Source of the DNA: Rhipicephalus microplus
Lineage: Eukaryota > Arthropoda > Arachnida > Ixodida > Ixodidae
Reading direction: 5' to 3'
Length of the DNA stretch: 64,000 nucleotides
Assembly: GCF_043290135.1 (NCBI RefSeq)
Contig: NC_134705.1
Coordinates: 61,345,771 to 61,409,770, forward strand
Below the pieces are notes generated by a model. That model was not told the DNA's origin. It saw nothing but the letters and a program-made list of their open reading frames with translations, and did no database searches. Of the stretch, positions 43,547 through 53,754 are shown piece after piece (positions within the stretch are counted from its first letter, which is position 1; every line of letters begins with the position of its first letter). Position numbers and translations under genes: made by a program.

Positions 43547-43577
43547 CATGATAAAGGCCGGTCCTTGGCTGAAACGT
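43547..43577 (+). ncRNA. Hammerhead-ribozyme-like remnant in Penelope terminal sequence
   Basis: The core reads ATGATAAAGGCC-GGTCC-TTGGCTGAAACGT, close to the CTGATGA..stem..GAAAC core of hammerhead motifs found in terminal repeats of Penelope-like elements. The first core bases (CTGATGA) are mutated to ATGATAA, so cleavage is doubtful. Confidence 0.4.
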
Positions 43578-43760
43578 AGGACAAAAGTTTCAATTCTTCC
43601 TGTCCTCTACTTCATAGTATATACATATATATAATATGGCGGCAACTAAAATAAAAACATAAGCGAAGCTTTGGATGGTATACTGACACCTCAGATAAAA
43701 GAGAGTCATTAATGTTAAACTGTTTCAGTACTGGCCACAATTCAACGTCATACACAATAA

Positions 43761-43943
43761 AGTTGAACTTGATTGTGTATGACGTAGAATTGTTCCCTTT
43801 GAACAAATGGCCTTTATCCTTAAGTTGCTTTCTTTTTTCTGTCTACACACGAAAGTGTACCAGAACACCAGCCTAGTAAGACATACAGGACGATAAGAAA
43901 ATGAGTGTCTTATGATTTGCAAGTCTACTATATTATTTTTTTC
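43761..43943. repeat. Direct repeat, copy 1 (about 185 bp)
   Basis: From AGTTGAACTTGATTG to TATATTATTTTTTTCA. It recurs with few differences at 44659-44845. An imperfect inverted repeat (AACGTCATACACAA / TTGTGTATGACGT) surrounds its left end. Family unknown. Confidence 0.8.
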
Positions 43944-44658
43944 AACAATGTGATTAAAACAGCGCATCCAACATAAAGAGAAACTCGAAACTAGAGATGA
44001 GCTACTAACAATTATTTTCATTTTAAACCCTATAAGACTTCATAAAAAATAAATTGAAAATTATTATCATCCCTGAAGTGCCACAGCCGACATGGGAACC
44101 ACAAGGAAAATTAAATCTGTTCACCGCGCCATTGCCAGATGACCGCACAGAAAGTTCTTTATTGCGTTACGAATTATATCGGCACTCGGTGGGTCTTTGA
44201 AGCTGCTGTGTTACGCGTTCTATGCAAGATGAGAACATCCCCCCCTCATCGTATGTTCTACCCCAGAGTGAAATCGAGCGACCATTGCTCAAGCAGGAAT
44301 TGAATGAGACGGCTGATATCCGCCGCTTGTAGTCCGCACGCGATAGCATCCGGCCGCATGTTAAAACTGCCGTCGAATGCTCAAGCAGAGAGGACCCAGG
44401 TGAAAATGTGTAACTGGGTATCTAAAAGGTTACAACTGCCATTACCTGGGATCTAGCGATCCCAGTTGCAGACCAACTGGTTTAAGCAGTTGGTCCCAAT
44501 CACATGTAGTTCCAGTTAGTAGCTGGTCCCAGTTACATCAACTGGGCACATACGAGGATGATTACCAGTTTAACTGGAAGCTGCTGGTCCCTGTAATGTT
44601 CTAACTGGAAGTGTGACATGTTTCAGTTGTACACTTCTTCACAGTGAAGGAAGAAAAT

Positions 44659-44845
44659 TGTTGAACTTGATTGTTGTGTATGACGTAGAATTCTTCACCT
44701 TGAACAAATGGCCTTTATCCACAAGTTGCTTTCTTTTTTCTGTCTACACATGAAAGTGTACCAGAACACCAGCCTAGTAAGACATACAGGACGATAAGAA
44801 AATGAGTGTCTTATGATTTGCAAGTCTACTATATTATTTTTTTTC
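44659..44845. repeat. Direct repeat, copy 2 (about 185 bp)
   Basis: Nearly the same sequence as 43761-43943, in the same orientation, about 0.9 kb away. It lies inside the putative TIR element while copy 1 lies outside. Confidence 0.8.
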
Positions 44846-45823
44846 ATCCTCTGTGCGTTCTTTTAACCTCAATAACTTAATTGATATAATATTATGGCGG
44901 AATATTCAGTTGCACAAGTGTGCAAACACATAGCATTCAATCGTACACTTGTTTTAGCTTCAATAAATTTAATCGCATTAGGCTGTTGCCAATATTTTTA
45001 CATCTATCACGGTGACAATACACGGGCGAAGTGGTCCCGATTAACGTCTGGCCATAATAATTGCTGAATTATCTCGCAGGAAGCATGCCTGGTTGACAGC
45101 CTTGTGTGCTGCACAGGTATTATCTCCGAACGACAAAGAAAAATAACAGTGCCAAGCCAGTACCTACAACGGCCGAGACTGCCGATATCCTTTACAGCTG
45201 TAAAGACTAACGCCAACGTGCATCATACACCACCACACACGGCTTTATCACAAACATCTACCACTCTCTCCCACTTCCTCTCACGTTCTACCTGAATGGC
45301 CAGCAGCCGTCACTGTAGTTGCATATCTAATCTTACGCTCAAGTACTGAATAGAAAAGTGAAGAAAAAGTACTGAATAGAAAAGTGAAGTATAATCGGAC
45401 ATAATTATACAACAGACTGAAATGATTTATTAAGTGCAGATTCTGTAATGTTCAATGAAAGAAGCGCACAGGCAGGAAAGTTTTTAATACAGCGACGAGC
45501 AGTTTCGTACAGCACATGCGGCGAGGGCCAGCTACCATGCCACGGATAGGCACAGAAGCGTCGTGCAGTTGTGATGTTGGATGATGAGGAACGTGAAGTG
45601 ATGGCGTGCATATTTTTAGGCATTTTGTTTAGTGTTCAACAGTTTTATCTCTAGAAGTCTTCAAGCGATCATCGGATGAATGTTTTTGTCTGTGACAAGA
45701 CGGATGTGTGGATCCATCGTGTTCGAAATGCCATGCTGCCTGCCTGTCCGCAATGCGGCCGTTTGAAGTTAAATAATCCATTCTTCTCTAAGTAAGTAGA
45801 GATGTAAATATAATATAACATAC
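44846..45823. other. Interior of the putative TIR element, left of Gypsy-3
   Basis: AT-rich. A short minus-strand frame at 45405-45623 and a plus-strand CPQCGRL reading near 45745 were noted, but neither can be assigned. Confidence 0.35.
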
Positions 45824-45955
45824 TGTCACCAATCTTGTCTCACTCAAGGAAACCTTCCGCAGAACTGCTCGTCAAGCTAGGACAAAAAGAAGAACTGTTC
45901 CAACCCCAACCTCTTCGTCCTCTTCCACACGAAAACCACGCGAATTCATGCGGCA
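45824..45955 (-). repeat. Gypsy-3 3' LTR
   Basis: Plus strand begins TGTCACCAATC and ends CATGCGGCA. At 132 bp it is short for a Gypsy LTR. Confidence 0.93.
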
Positions 45956-46206
45956 TTAGTCCCCCCTTTTAAAAAGCATCGACTCGATGCTTCTAAATAA
46001 AAAGAAGAAGAAAAAAAAAAAAACCCATAATTAGAACACGCGTTGACGCAGAGAATGACAAAGTGAGTGCCAGGGAAAACAAAGAGGGCGCACAAGCACT
46101 TGGACCATGCGCGAACACAACAGCACCAGTGGAAGAGTCAAGAAAAAAAAAAAAACACCACATGAGATCACTGTCACGTTTGCGAAGTAACTCGCAAGCA
46201 CAGAGA

Positions 46207-49200
46207 CTATTGTGTGTAGTACGGCTTGAGTCGTACGACATGCACAGTTTCGGGCCGATGTTGTCGACGTGACGACACTGTGCCGTCCGGAAGTACTTCG
46301 TATGTAAGGTCACTCACACGTCGGATAACCTTGTATGGTCCGAAATAACGGCTCAGAAGCTTTTCAGACAAGCCTGGTCGTCGGACAGGAGTCCACACCC
46401 ACACTCGTTCACCCGGGTGGTATGCGACGTTTCGACGGCGAAGGTTGTAACGTCGTGCATCTGCGTCTTGTTGGTGACCGATGTTCACGCGAGCCAGTTG
46501 ACGAGCCTCTTCGGCGTACTGCGTGTATTGCTCGGTTTCTGGAGAAAGAGCATCGCTATTATCGTACGGCAGCATAGCGTCAAGCATCGTTTGTACGTTG
46601 CGTCCATAAACAAGGTGGAAAGGTGAAAATCGGGTTGTTTCCTGCATTGCCGTATTGTATGCGAACGTGACGTATGGGAGGATATCGTCCCAGGTTTTGT
46701 GCTGCACGTCCACGTACATTGACAGCATGTCCGCTATGGTCTTGTTGAGCCTTTCCGTCAGTCCATTACTTTGTGGGTGGTAAGCCGTTGTTTTTCGGTG
46801 ACTCGTGCAGCTCAGTCTGAAAATGTCCTCTAGCATTTGTGCCGTAAATGATGTTCCTCTATCCGTAATCACACATGACGGCGCGCCGTGCCGGAGGACG
46901 ATGTGCTGCACGAAGAACTTCGCCACTTCAGACGCCGTGCCGCGGGGTAATGTCTTTGTCTCAGCATACCGGGTCAAGTAATCGGTTGCCACTATAATCC
47001 ATTTGTTACCAGTGGCCGACAAAGGGAAGGGTCCTAGAAGGTCCATTCCCACGAGGTCGAAAGGTGTCCGTGGTGGTGTAATAGGGTGGAGAAGGCCCGC
47101 AGGTTTCACGGGTGGCGTCTTGCGACGCTGGCACTCGCGGCAGCCTTGCACGTAGCGGTGTACACTGGTCGAAAGTCGTGGCCAATAGTACTGCTGGCGC
47201 ACTCTGGCGAGAGTCCGCGAGTAGCCCAAGTGTCCCGACGTGGGCTCGTCATGGCACGCGAGGAGGATGTCATCCCGCATGTCGGCTGGTACAACGAGGA
47301 GGAAGGCTTTGTTGCTACCTCGAGCATTTTTCTTGTAAAGAATGCCCCTCCTTAGACAAAAGGATGACAATTCGCGAGCGATGCGCCGAGGAGTGTGAGA
47401 ATTTCGGCCTTCTAAGGAATCAATAATAGGGCGCAATTCCTGATCGGCTCTCTGTCTAGACATAAAGTCAGAATCACTGAGGGCTCCGAGAAAACCATCA
47501 GCATATTCCGAGTCCATATCAGGATGTCCCACGGGTGCTCGAGAAAGTGCGTCGGCATCTTCGTGCTTGCGCCCAGACCTATACACAATCATGATGTCAA
47601 ACTCTTGTAAGCGCAAACTCCACCGAGCGAGACGACCAGACGGGTCACGGAGATTGGCCAGCCAACACAGCGAATGGTGATCGGTCACCACCTTGAAGGG
47701 ACGGCCGTAGAGGTAAGGTCGAAACTTTGCCGTTGCCCACACGACTGCGAGGCATTCCTTCTCTGAAGTGGAGTAGTTGGCCTCGGCTCGAGAGAGAGTA
47801 CGACTGGCGTAAGCTATGACATGTTCTACGCCGTTGTGCCGTTGTACAAGGACAGCGCCAAGTCCGACGTTGCTTGCATCCGTGTGAACTTCGGTATCAG
47901 CGTCCTCATCAAAATGCGCAAGAACAGGTGCCTCTTGCATTCGCTGCCGTAACTCTGTGAAAGCTGCTTCTTGCTCTGTAGTCCAGGCAAACGGTACATC
48001 ATCTCGGGTGAGTCGCGTGAGCGGTTCGGCTATCGTCGAGAAGTTGGTAATGAATCGGCGATAATAAGCACACAAGCCGAGAAAACGCCGTACCGCTTTT
48101 TTGTCTGACGGCACAGGAAAGGTGGCGACTGCTGCAGTTTTTTCTGGGTCAGGCCGCACTCCATCCGCACTCACAACATGTCCCAGAAATTTCAGCTCAT
48201 CGTAGCCGAAATGGCACTTCTGGGGTTTTAGCGTGAGTTCGGCCGAACGAATAGCTTCCAGAACCATTCTTAGACGCTTCAGATGTTCTTCGAAACTCTC
48301 GGCAAAGATGACCACATCATCAAGGTATACAAGGCAGCTTTGCCACTTCAAGCCAGCGAGGACGGTATCCATCATTCGCTGGAATGTTGCGGGAGCCGAA
48401 CAGAGGCCGAAAGGAAGAACTCTGAATTCATAAAGCCCATCGGGAGTTACAAACGCTGTCTTCTCTCTGTCTCGCTCATCGACCTCTATCTGCCAATAGC
48501 CGCTCTTCAAATCTATCGATGAAAAATACTTCGCGTGTCGTAGCCTGTCGAGAGAATCATCAACCCGTGGAAGCGGGTAGACGTCTTTTTTGGTGACGCT
48601 ATTGAGTTTCCTGTAGTCAACACAGAATCGCAGCGTTCCGTCTTTCTTCTTTACTAGAACGACTGGCGAGGACCACGGGCTGCTCGACGGTTGTATCACC
48701 CCGTCGTCAAGCATCTCCTTTACCTGCGTCTGTATAGTCTCGCGTTCTTTAGCCGAAACACGGTAAGGTTGCTGGCGGATTGGGCGAACATCATCGTCGG
48801 TAATAATTCGGTGCTTTATGAGGGGTGTTTGACCGACTCTAGATGAAGAGGCGAAGCAAGATTTAAATTCCTTCAGCAGGGTATGCAGTGCGGCCTTCTT
48901 CTCGTCCGAAAGCTTCGAACTGACGTCGATGTGGTCCAGAAACTTATCTCCATCAACCATTTCCTCGGATGCGAAGCACTCGGTGACATCCGCTACACGG
49001 TCTCCGAAGGCCACGGTGGTGCCGCGGAAAAGATGTCGGTGCTCGAAGTTAAAATTTGTGACGAGTATCTGCGACCGTCCGTCACGCACACGCAGAATGC
49101 TTCGCACTGCACACACACCTTGAAGCAGTAAAAGGGATACGTTGCTCTCGGCGACCACGTCACCGTCTTGGAGGTCTTCACAGGTGACTTCTACGAAAGC

Positions 49201-49683
49201 AGTCGCTCGGGGAGGCAACGTCACGCTTTCGTCGGCAACACGCAGCGCAGGTCTACTACAGCTATCAGCGCCTCGATCGGTTGCAAGTTGCGTCGAGAAA
49301 GTCACCATTCGCTCGCGGAGATTTATGATCGCGCCATTCTCTCGAAGGAAGTCCATTCCAAGGATGAGCTGACGAGAACAGTCGCGTAGTACGAGGCAGG
49401 TTACCACAAACGTTGACTCGCGTATTTCCACTCTTGCGGTACAGCGACCCAATGGAGTAATAACGTGGCCTCCAGCAGTGCGAATACGCGTCCCATTCCA
49501 AGGTGTCATCACTTTCTTAAGACTGGTTGCCAATTTTCCGCTCATAATAGAATAATCTGCACCTGTGTCCACCAATGCGCTGACCTGAAGACCGTCTATC
49601 AGCACGGGAATGTCGAGTGAGACTCGGCCACTGGGTTCAGACGCACAATCCGGCATTTCTCTCGCACTGCACTCAGACGTCAA
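46207..49683 (-). CDS. Gypsy-3 Pol: protease, RT, RNase H, integrase
   Basis: Intact reading of 1158 codons from the first listed start, which is a TTG and not a true initiator: the frame stays open upstream through the gag stop. Retropepsin VDTGADYSIM (residue 39); RT with YRKLNSV, FGLCSAPATF and YLDD (about 452); RNase H from HTDASNVGLG; integrase zinc region HxxxxSGHLGYSRT...CRECQ, DDE core at MDLLGPF (about 879), ITDRGTSF (about 938) and NGLTERLNK; a GPYKVIRR-type C-terminal domain without chromodomain. It makes and integrates the element's DNA. All catalytic residues are present. Confidence 0.93.
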   Translation of the reverse strand: MTSECSAREMPDCASEPSGRVSLDIPVLIDGLQVSALVDTGADYSIMSGKLATSLKKVMTPWNGTRIRTAGGHVITPLGRCTARVEIRESTFVVTCLVLRDCSRQLILGMDFLRENGAIINLRERMVTFSTQLATDRGADSCSRPALRVADESVTLPPRATAFVEVTCEDLQDGDVVAESNVSLLLLQGVCAVRSILRVRDGRSQILVTNFNFEHRHLFRGTTVAFGDRVADVTECFASEEMVDGDKFLDHIDVSSKLSDEKKAALHTLLKEFKSCFASSSRVGQTPLIKHRIITDDDVRPIRQQPYRVSAKERETIQTQVKEMLDDGVIQPSSSPWSSPVVLVKKKDGTLRFCVDYRKLNSVTKKDVYPLPRVDDSLDRLRHAKYFSSIDLKSGYWQIEVDERDREKTAFVTPDGLYEFRVLPFGLCSAPATFQRMMDTVLAGLKWQSCLVYLDDVVIFAESFEEHLKRLRMVLEAIRSAELTLKPQKCHFGYDELKFLGHVVSADGVRPDPEKTAAVATFPVPSDKKAVRRFLGLCAYYRRFITNFSTIAEPLTRLTRDDVPFAWTTEQEAAFTELRQRMQEAPVLAHFDEDADTEVHTDASNVGLGAVLVQRHNGVEHVIAYASRTLSRAEANYSTSEKECLAVVWATAKFRPYLYGRPFKVVTDHHSLCWLANLRDPSGRLARWSLRLQEFDIMIVYRSGRKHEDADALSRAPVGHPDMDSEYADGFLGALSDSDFMSRQRADQELRPIIDSLEGRNSHTPRRIARELSSFCLRRGILYKKNARGSNKAFLLVVPADMRDDILLACHDEPTSGHLGYSRTLARVRQQYYWPRLSTSVHRYVQGCRECQRRKTPPVKPAGLLHPITPPRTPFDLVGMDLLGPFPLSATGNKWIIVATDYLTRYAETKTLPRGTASEVAKFFVQHIVLRHGAPSCVITDRGTSFTAQMLEDIFRLSCTSHRKTTAYHPQSNGLTERLNKTIADMLSMYVDVQHKTWDDILPYVTFAYNTAMQETTRFSPFHLVYGRNVQTMLDAMLPYDNSDALSPETEQYTQYAEEARQLARVNIGHQQDADARRYNLRRRNVAYHPGERVWVWTPVRRPGLSEKLLSRYFGPYKVIRRVSDLTYEVLPDGTVSSRRQHRPETVHVVRLKPYYTQ

Positions 49684-49772
49684 TTCAATGTCTGCAGCGT
49701 TTTGTGGAAGCGTCGATAGGAGGTCTTCCGCACTTTTAGTCCCAGCGACCTCGCCCCCGAAGGTCGCTGCCT

Positions 49773-51155
49773 TCAGTTTTCCCGACGAGGGCTTGGGGAA
49801 CGTCCCCGTGCCATCGTACTGAGACGTGGTCCAATAGCTGCGGGTCGTCGTGGAGATGGAGACCGCGATTGACGCCGTGGGAAAGGCAGACGTTGCTGCG
49901 CGAGGTAGTCCTCAATTTCTCTTGGCCTCTGACCAACTAGGGGACGAGGCGAATGAATAGAGAAACCGCGCAGTCCAAGTTGTCGGTATGGACATTCCCG
50001 GTAGATGTGACCGGCTTCACCGCAATGGAAGCAGAGGGGTCTTCTATCCGACGTACGCCAAATATCGGACTTCCGCGGAGGGGCACGGCGACCGTCGATG
50101 TCCAAACCAGCATGCGCAGATTGAATTGAAACTGGCGGCATCGTCTGGATTGGGACTGCAGGGCTTGAGACCGGCATGGAAGTGCGCAGAGCTTCGGCAT
50201 ATGTGCGGTTCCCAACATCAGTGGACGCAGGAGGTGGTTCTAGATTTGTAACCGTTGGTTGAGGGCGACGGCTGTGAAGCACCTGCTGGACCTCGTCCCG
50301 AATAATATTGGTGATGCTGCTTACCTCCGGCTGTCTCGCCCCGTGTAGTTTCGCGATTTCCTCGCGGACGACGGAGCGGACGATTTCGCGAATCCACTCA
50401 ATGCTGTTGCTCCCGAAGCTGGCGGAAAATTCAGTAGGTGATGCAGAATTCACTTGCCGGTTGAGTAGGGCTGACCGCTGATGAAGTACCCTCTCCATCG
50501 TAGTGGCTTCGGTCAGGAATTCTGCTACACTCTTCGGAGGACTCCGCACTAGACCAGCAAAAAGCTGCTCCTTCACGCCTCGCATCAGATAGCGTAGCTT
50601 TTTTTCTTCTGGCATTGCCGGATCCGCTCGCCTGAAAAGCTGCGTCATGTCCTCCACGTACATGGTGACGGTCTCATTAGGCATCTGGATGCGTGAATGC
50701 AATGCACGTTCAGCACGATCGCGGCGGTCGGGGCTCCGGTAGGTCTCCAAGAGGCGATGCTGGAACTCGCGCCAGGATGTCAAGACATCACTTCTGTTCA
50801 TGAACCACGTTCGGGCGCCGTCTTTCAAACACGCGTAGACGTTGCGGAGTTTGGCGGCTTCGTCCCAGTAGTTGATCGCTGCGACGTGTTCGAACTCGCT
50901 CAGCCAGTCGTCCACATCCTCAAACAGCTCTCCGTGAAAGGGACTAGGCATCAGCGGGTTCTGGACAGTGCAATAAATTGGTGCCGACGACGTAGGAGTT
51001 TCCATGACGCCTTGAGGCGAAGTCATAGTCGCTCTATGGATAAGCTGTGCCGGTGTCTCTGGTGGTAGGCCTCGTTGGCGGCGGCTTGTTCTGTGAACTG
51101 GCGTGTCCACGGGCACAGGGCTTGTGTTCCGGCTCCTGGATGGGCTCTTGTGCAT
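49773..51155 (-). CDS. Gypsy-3 Gag
   Basis: A 460-residue reading. The usual start is uncertain: MHKSPSRSRN at 51155 is 43 bases inside the LTR, and a second Met (MTSPQGVMETP) follows. A capsid-type gag domain covers about residues 70-215 (PSPFHGELFEDVDDWLSEFE, ARTWFMNR, MRGVKEQLFAGLVR). One CCHC zinc knuckle C-FH-C-GEAG-H-IYRE-C lies at about 390, and the tail is Arg/Ser/Pro-rich. It ends at TGA 49773-49775, directly after GAA AAC. Confidence 0.9.
   Translation of the reverse strand: MHKSPSRSRNTSPVPVDTPVHRTSRRQRGLPPETPAQLIHRATMTSPQGVMETPTSSAPIYCTVQNPLMPSPFHGELFEDVDDWLSEFEHVAAINYWDEAAKLRNVYACLKDGARTWFMNRSDVLTSWREFQHRLLETYRSPDRRDRAERALHSRIQMPNETVTMYVEDMTQLFRRADPAMPEEKKLRYLMRGVKEQLFAGLVRSPPKSVAEFLTEATTMERVLHQRSALLNRQVNSASPTEFSASFGSNSIEWIREIVRSVVREEIAKLHGARQPEVSSITNIIRDEVQQVLHSRRPQPTVTNLEPPPASTDVGNRTYAEALRTSMPVSSPAVPIQTMPPVSIQSAHAGLDIDGRRAPPRKSDIWRTSDRRPLCFHCGEAGHIYRECPYRQLGLRGFSIHSPRPLVGQRPREIEDYLAQQRLPFPRRQSRSPSPRRPAAIGPRLSTMARGRSPSPRREN
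49776..49782 (-). promoter_or_regulatory. Putative -1 frameshift heptamer at Gypsy-3 gag stop
   Basis: Minus strand G GAA AAC in the gag frame, directly followed by TGA. The -1 frame is open on both sides (KPSSGKLKAATFGGE...) and leads into Pol without a stop. Gypsy-1 has the same heptamer directly before its TAG. Confidence 0.5.
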
Positions 51156-51198
51156 GGGGTGCGTCGTCAGTTGTCGTACCCAGCAGCTCCACCAATCT

Positions 51199-51330
51199 TG
51201 TCACCAATCTTGTCTCACTCAAGGAAACCTTCCGCAGAACTGCTCGTCAAGCTAGGACAAAAAGAAGAACTGTTCCAACCCCAACCTCTTCGTCCTCTTC
51301 CACACGAAAACCACGCGAATTCATGCGGCA
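51199..51330 (-). repeat. Gypsy-3 5' LTR
   Basis: Same 132 bases as the left LTR. Expected to hold the promoter. Confidence 0.93.
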
Positions 51331-51334
51331 ATAC

Positions 51335-52425
51335 GCAGTGTGTTTTGAGCGTGGAGATGATGGAACGTTGCCTCGTAAACAATTATTGCTTTAGACACAC
51401 CACTGTAATGTGTTGCTGCTGTAAATTTGCTGCCATTTGTTTTGGAGCATCATAAAAAAAGAGTGTCTCGAAATACTTGTGCTGAACAGCATGCCCTACA
51501 ACGTATACTTGTGCAGGCTTGTAGCTCTATCCGAAGTACTAGAAAAAGGTACACATTCGCTCAGCAATTAAATGTTCCCAACTTGTTGTCTGTGTGTGAA
51601 CTACGGCTTTCCTGCCCAATGCTTTTCTTTCTTTTTCTCTTTTGCAGTGCAAATAAGCTCGACAGTTGAAAAATCTGAATAGACCAAGACGAGATCCCTA
51701 CAGATAGTGTTAAATTATTGCCCTGTGATCTTTGTAAGAACTCTCGGAAAAATTAGAGTTCGTAATTGTACGAGACACAAGTTCATTGTGTTAATAATTG
51801 CAGTACAAGGCTATAAACTCTACTACACTGTATCTGTACCTTTTACCAATGTATAAATTAAAGGTAAGCCTTTTTATTCATAAACGTTGACTGTATGATA
51901 GAGAGATCTATAGAAAGCTGCAATGCCACGTTGCAGGACACAATTAAACAGGACTGCACTTATGATTGGTTCATAAAAATATCTGACAATGGTATGTTCA
52001 TCAATGTAGTCACATATTAGGAGGTGTGCATCAAGAGCCACAGTTTCTGCTAACAGGAGCTACCTGTGATTGCGACTATAGTACTTTTGTTTTGATTGAG
52101 AGCAATGTCAGTTTTACAGAAGGGCACACTCCATTATTTTCTATGGATAAGTCAATACTAGTTGCATGTTGAATTTCAATTTCTGACAGAATTTCAGAAT
52201 TTCATGTGTAGTCATTACAGTTTTGCTAAAAGTGTCAATATTTTGTTTAGATGGTATATATCAAATTGCAACCGTCTGCGCATTGCCAAGAAAGCAATCT
52301 AAATGCTTCACCGCCTGTGCATAATCTGTGAAGTTTCTAATAAATGGAGTCCAGTCTCAATGGCAAGCTTCTTCGGCTATATGCAACGCAGGGGTCCACT
52401 GGCGAACGGAAAAAATTGAGACCAG
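51335..52425. other. Interior of the putative TIR element, right of Gypsy-3
   Basis: AT-rich sequence with no readable domain. It continues the sequence interrupted at 45820 by Gypsy-3. Confidence 0.35.
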
Positions 52426-52637
52426 TTCTAGTGGTCTGTGGTCTAATTACCAGTGGGGACCAGTAGCCAGTGGGTATTAGCAGGGACTAGTTCAAGTAGC
52501 TCATGGTCCAATTCCCAGTGGGGACCAGTTGCCAGAGAACTCCAACTGAAACCTGTTGGCAGCCGGTCCCCACTAAGAATTTGACCATAAATCATTTGAA
52601 CTCGTCAGTTGTTCCCAGTTAGAATATTTTCACCCGG

Positions 52638-53754
52638 GGAAACACGCCACCGATCCTGAACGAGCATGAAAAGAAGTGGGGGAGAAGGAGGGGCTGCTTG
52701 AGCAGCAGCTGTGAACTTTGATTCTAAGGGCGCAGTCAATGCGGACATGATCGCTGGCGTGCGCGCGCTACCTCGGCAAGCTTCCGTGAACGCCTCGTAG
52801 GCCGATCTCCACTGAAATAGTGCAACCAGTCTCTGTACAGGTCCCCTCCATATTTTTAAACATTTTTTTTTCGTCTGGCAGAAATAAATATACCACCACC
52901 ACCACCCTTCTACATGGTGCCCTGTAAACAGGAAAAGATTATGCGAAATGAGCATGCATTTCTCCCTAGAGCGGCCGTTCTTTTTTCTCTTATGACGGCG
53001 TTTTGTAGAGTTACCGGGCATAATAAGGGGGGGGGGGGGGGGTCTGTGACATTAATGGAGGCAGCGGATGCAGTTTTCATGATTGAATATTTTATTTGGC
53101 TGAACCTGTGCCTGGAAAACCACAGACATTACTCTCCAAGCAATACATGCTGTAAATTGATAGCAGCAGACATAGAGCGTCGGCCTTCGATAATCTGCCA
53201 AGCAGTGAAGCACGCATTTATACATGAATGAGAAGGATCTGCAGCAGAGTTGAATTTTACTTTTTTTTTCTTTTTTGGAAACCGGGCTTGGCTGGGAATT
53301 CATTTCATTCTCAACTGCAGTAAGCAAATTACGTATTTCTGTGCTATTTTAACACAGCAGAGACGTTCTGAGCACCACAGTAGGGAGAGGATAAATTTAG
53401 TTTTTGTTCACTAAGTATTACAGCTACGTGCTGTTAGAAACTTGTTTGTTTCTCCAGCTTGCAGCCAAGAGTGACCACTGTTGAAAATGGGGGGGCTCAG
53501 CCCCAAACTTTTCTCAGTGGGGGGGGGGGGGGGGGGGGGGGGGGGCTCGCACTCCCTTTGCTCACCCCCAGCTGGTACGCCTATGCTGTTACAAGAGTTG
53601 CATGATGAGGTTGACCTATACACAAACCCTACCTTAACAACATTCATGCATTTCGTCCACGTGGTGCTATAGAGCAATACGCATGAACTGAAATGCAATG
53701 TGACCGAACCGTATCCGTATCCGATGCGTGTTACCGGGTCAATAATAAGTCTCT
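52638..53754. repeat. Intronic DNA with G tracts
   Basis: Contains G tracts at 53028-53042 and 53519-53546. The second sits in a repeat (53400-53590) whose GGGGGGCTCAGCCC block and TGGTACGCCTATG end recur near 61440-61545. No coding signal. Confidence 0.5.

Larger units (their letters stand above)
38740..43640 (+). mobile_element. Penelope-like element, decayed, interrupted by a Tigger element
   Basis: Coding remnants run from LNFCPATGDYNEF (38762) to about 41017, with 3' UTR-like sequence to 41342. After a Tigger element at 41345-43448 the sequence resumes and includes a hammerhead-like motif at 43547-43577, as in terminal repeats of Penelope-like elements. The left end was not found. Stops and shifts show it is no longer active. 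Confidence 0.75.
45824..51330 (-). mobile_element. Gypsy-3: intact Ty3/Gypsy retrotransposon
   Basis: Two 132-bp LTRs (45824-45955 and 51199-51330) that look identical, a 4-bp target duplication ATAC (45820-45823, 51331-51334), a polypurine tract beside the left LTR (minus AAAAGGGGGGAC) and a primer-binding-type sequence beside the right LTR (minus ATTGGTGGAGCTGC). Gag and Pol are intact, with Pol in the -1 frame. Very recent insertion. Confidence 0.93.
44396..52637. mobile_element. Putative TIR element with subterminal repeats, hosting Gypsy-3
   Basis: The left end reads GGTGAAAATGTGTAACTGGG and the complement of the right end GGGTGAAAATATTCTAACTGGG. Each end is followed by about 200 bp crowded with CAACTGG/TGGTCCCAGT-type repeats (44410-44600 and 52430-52620). 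Removing Gypsy-3 leaves about 2.7 kb. No transposase is recognisable in it, and a target duplication was not found. The two ends could instead be two separate copies of one repeat in opposite orientation. Confidence 0.45.

Noticed and set aside
45405..45623. 72-codon minus-strand frame as a possible transposase piece of the putative TIR element
   Set aside because: No catalytic motif or similarity that I recognise.
45640..51400. A plus-strand reading with CPQCGRL ending near a possible donor at about 45790, which might continue after Gypsy-3 at 51340 as a split exon
   Set aside because: Joining at the apparent splice sites gives an early stop, and the two sides share no known domain.
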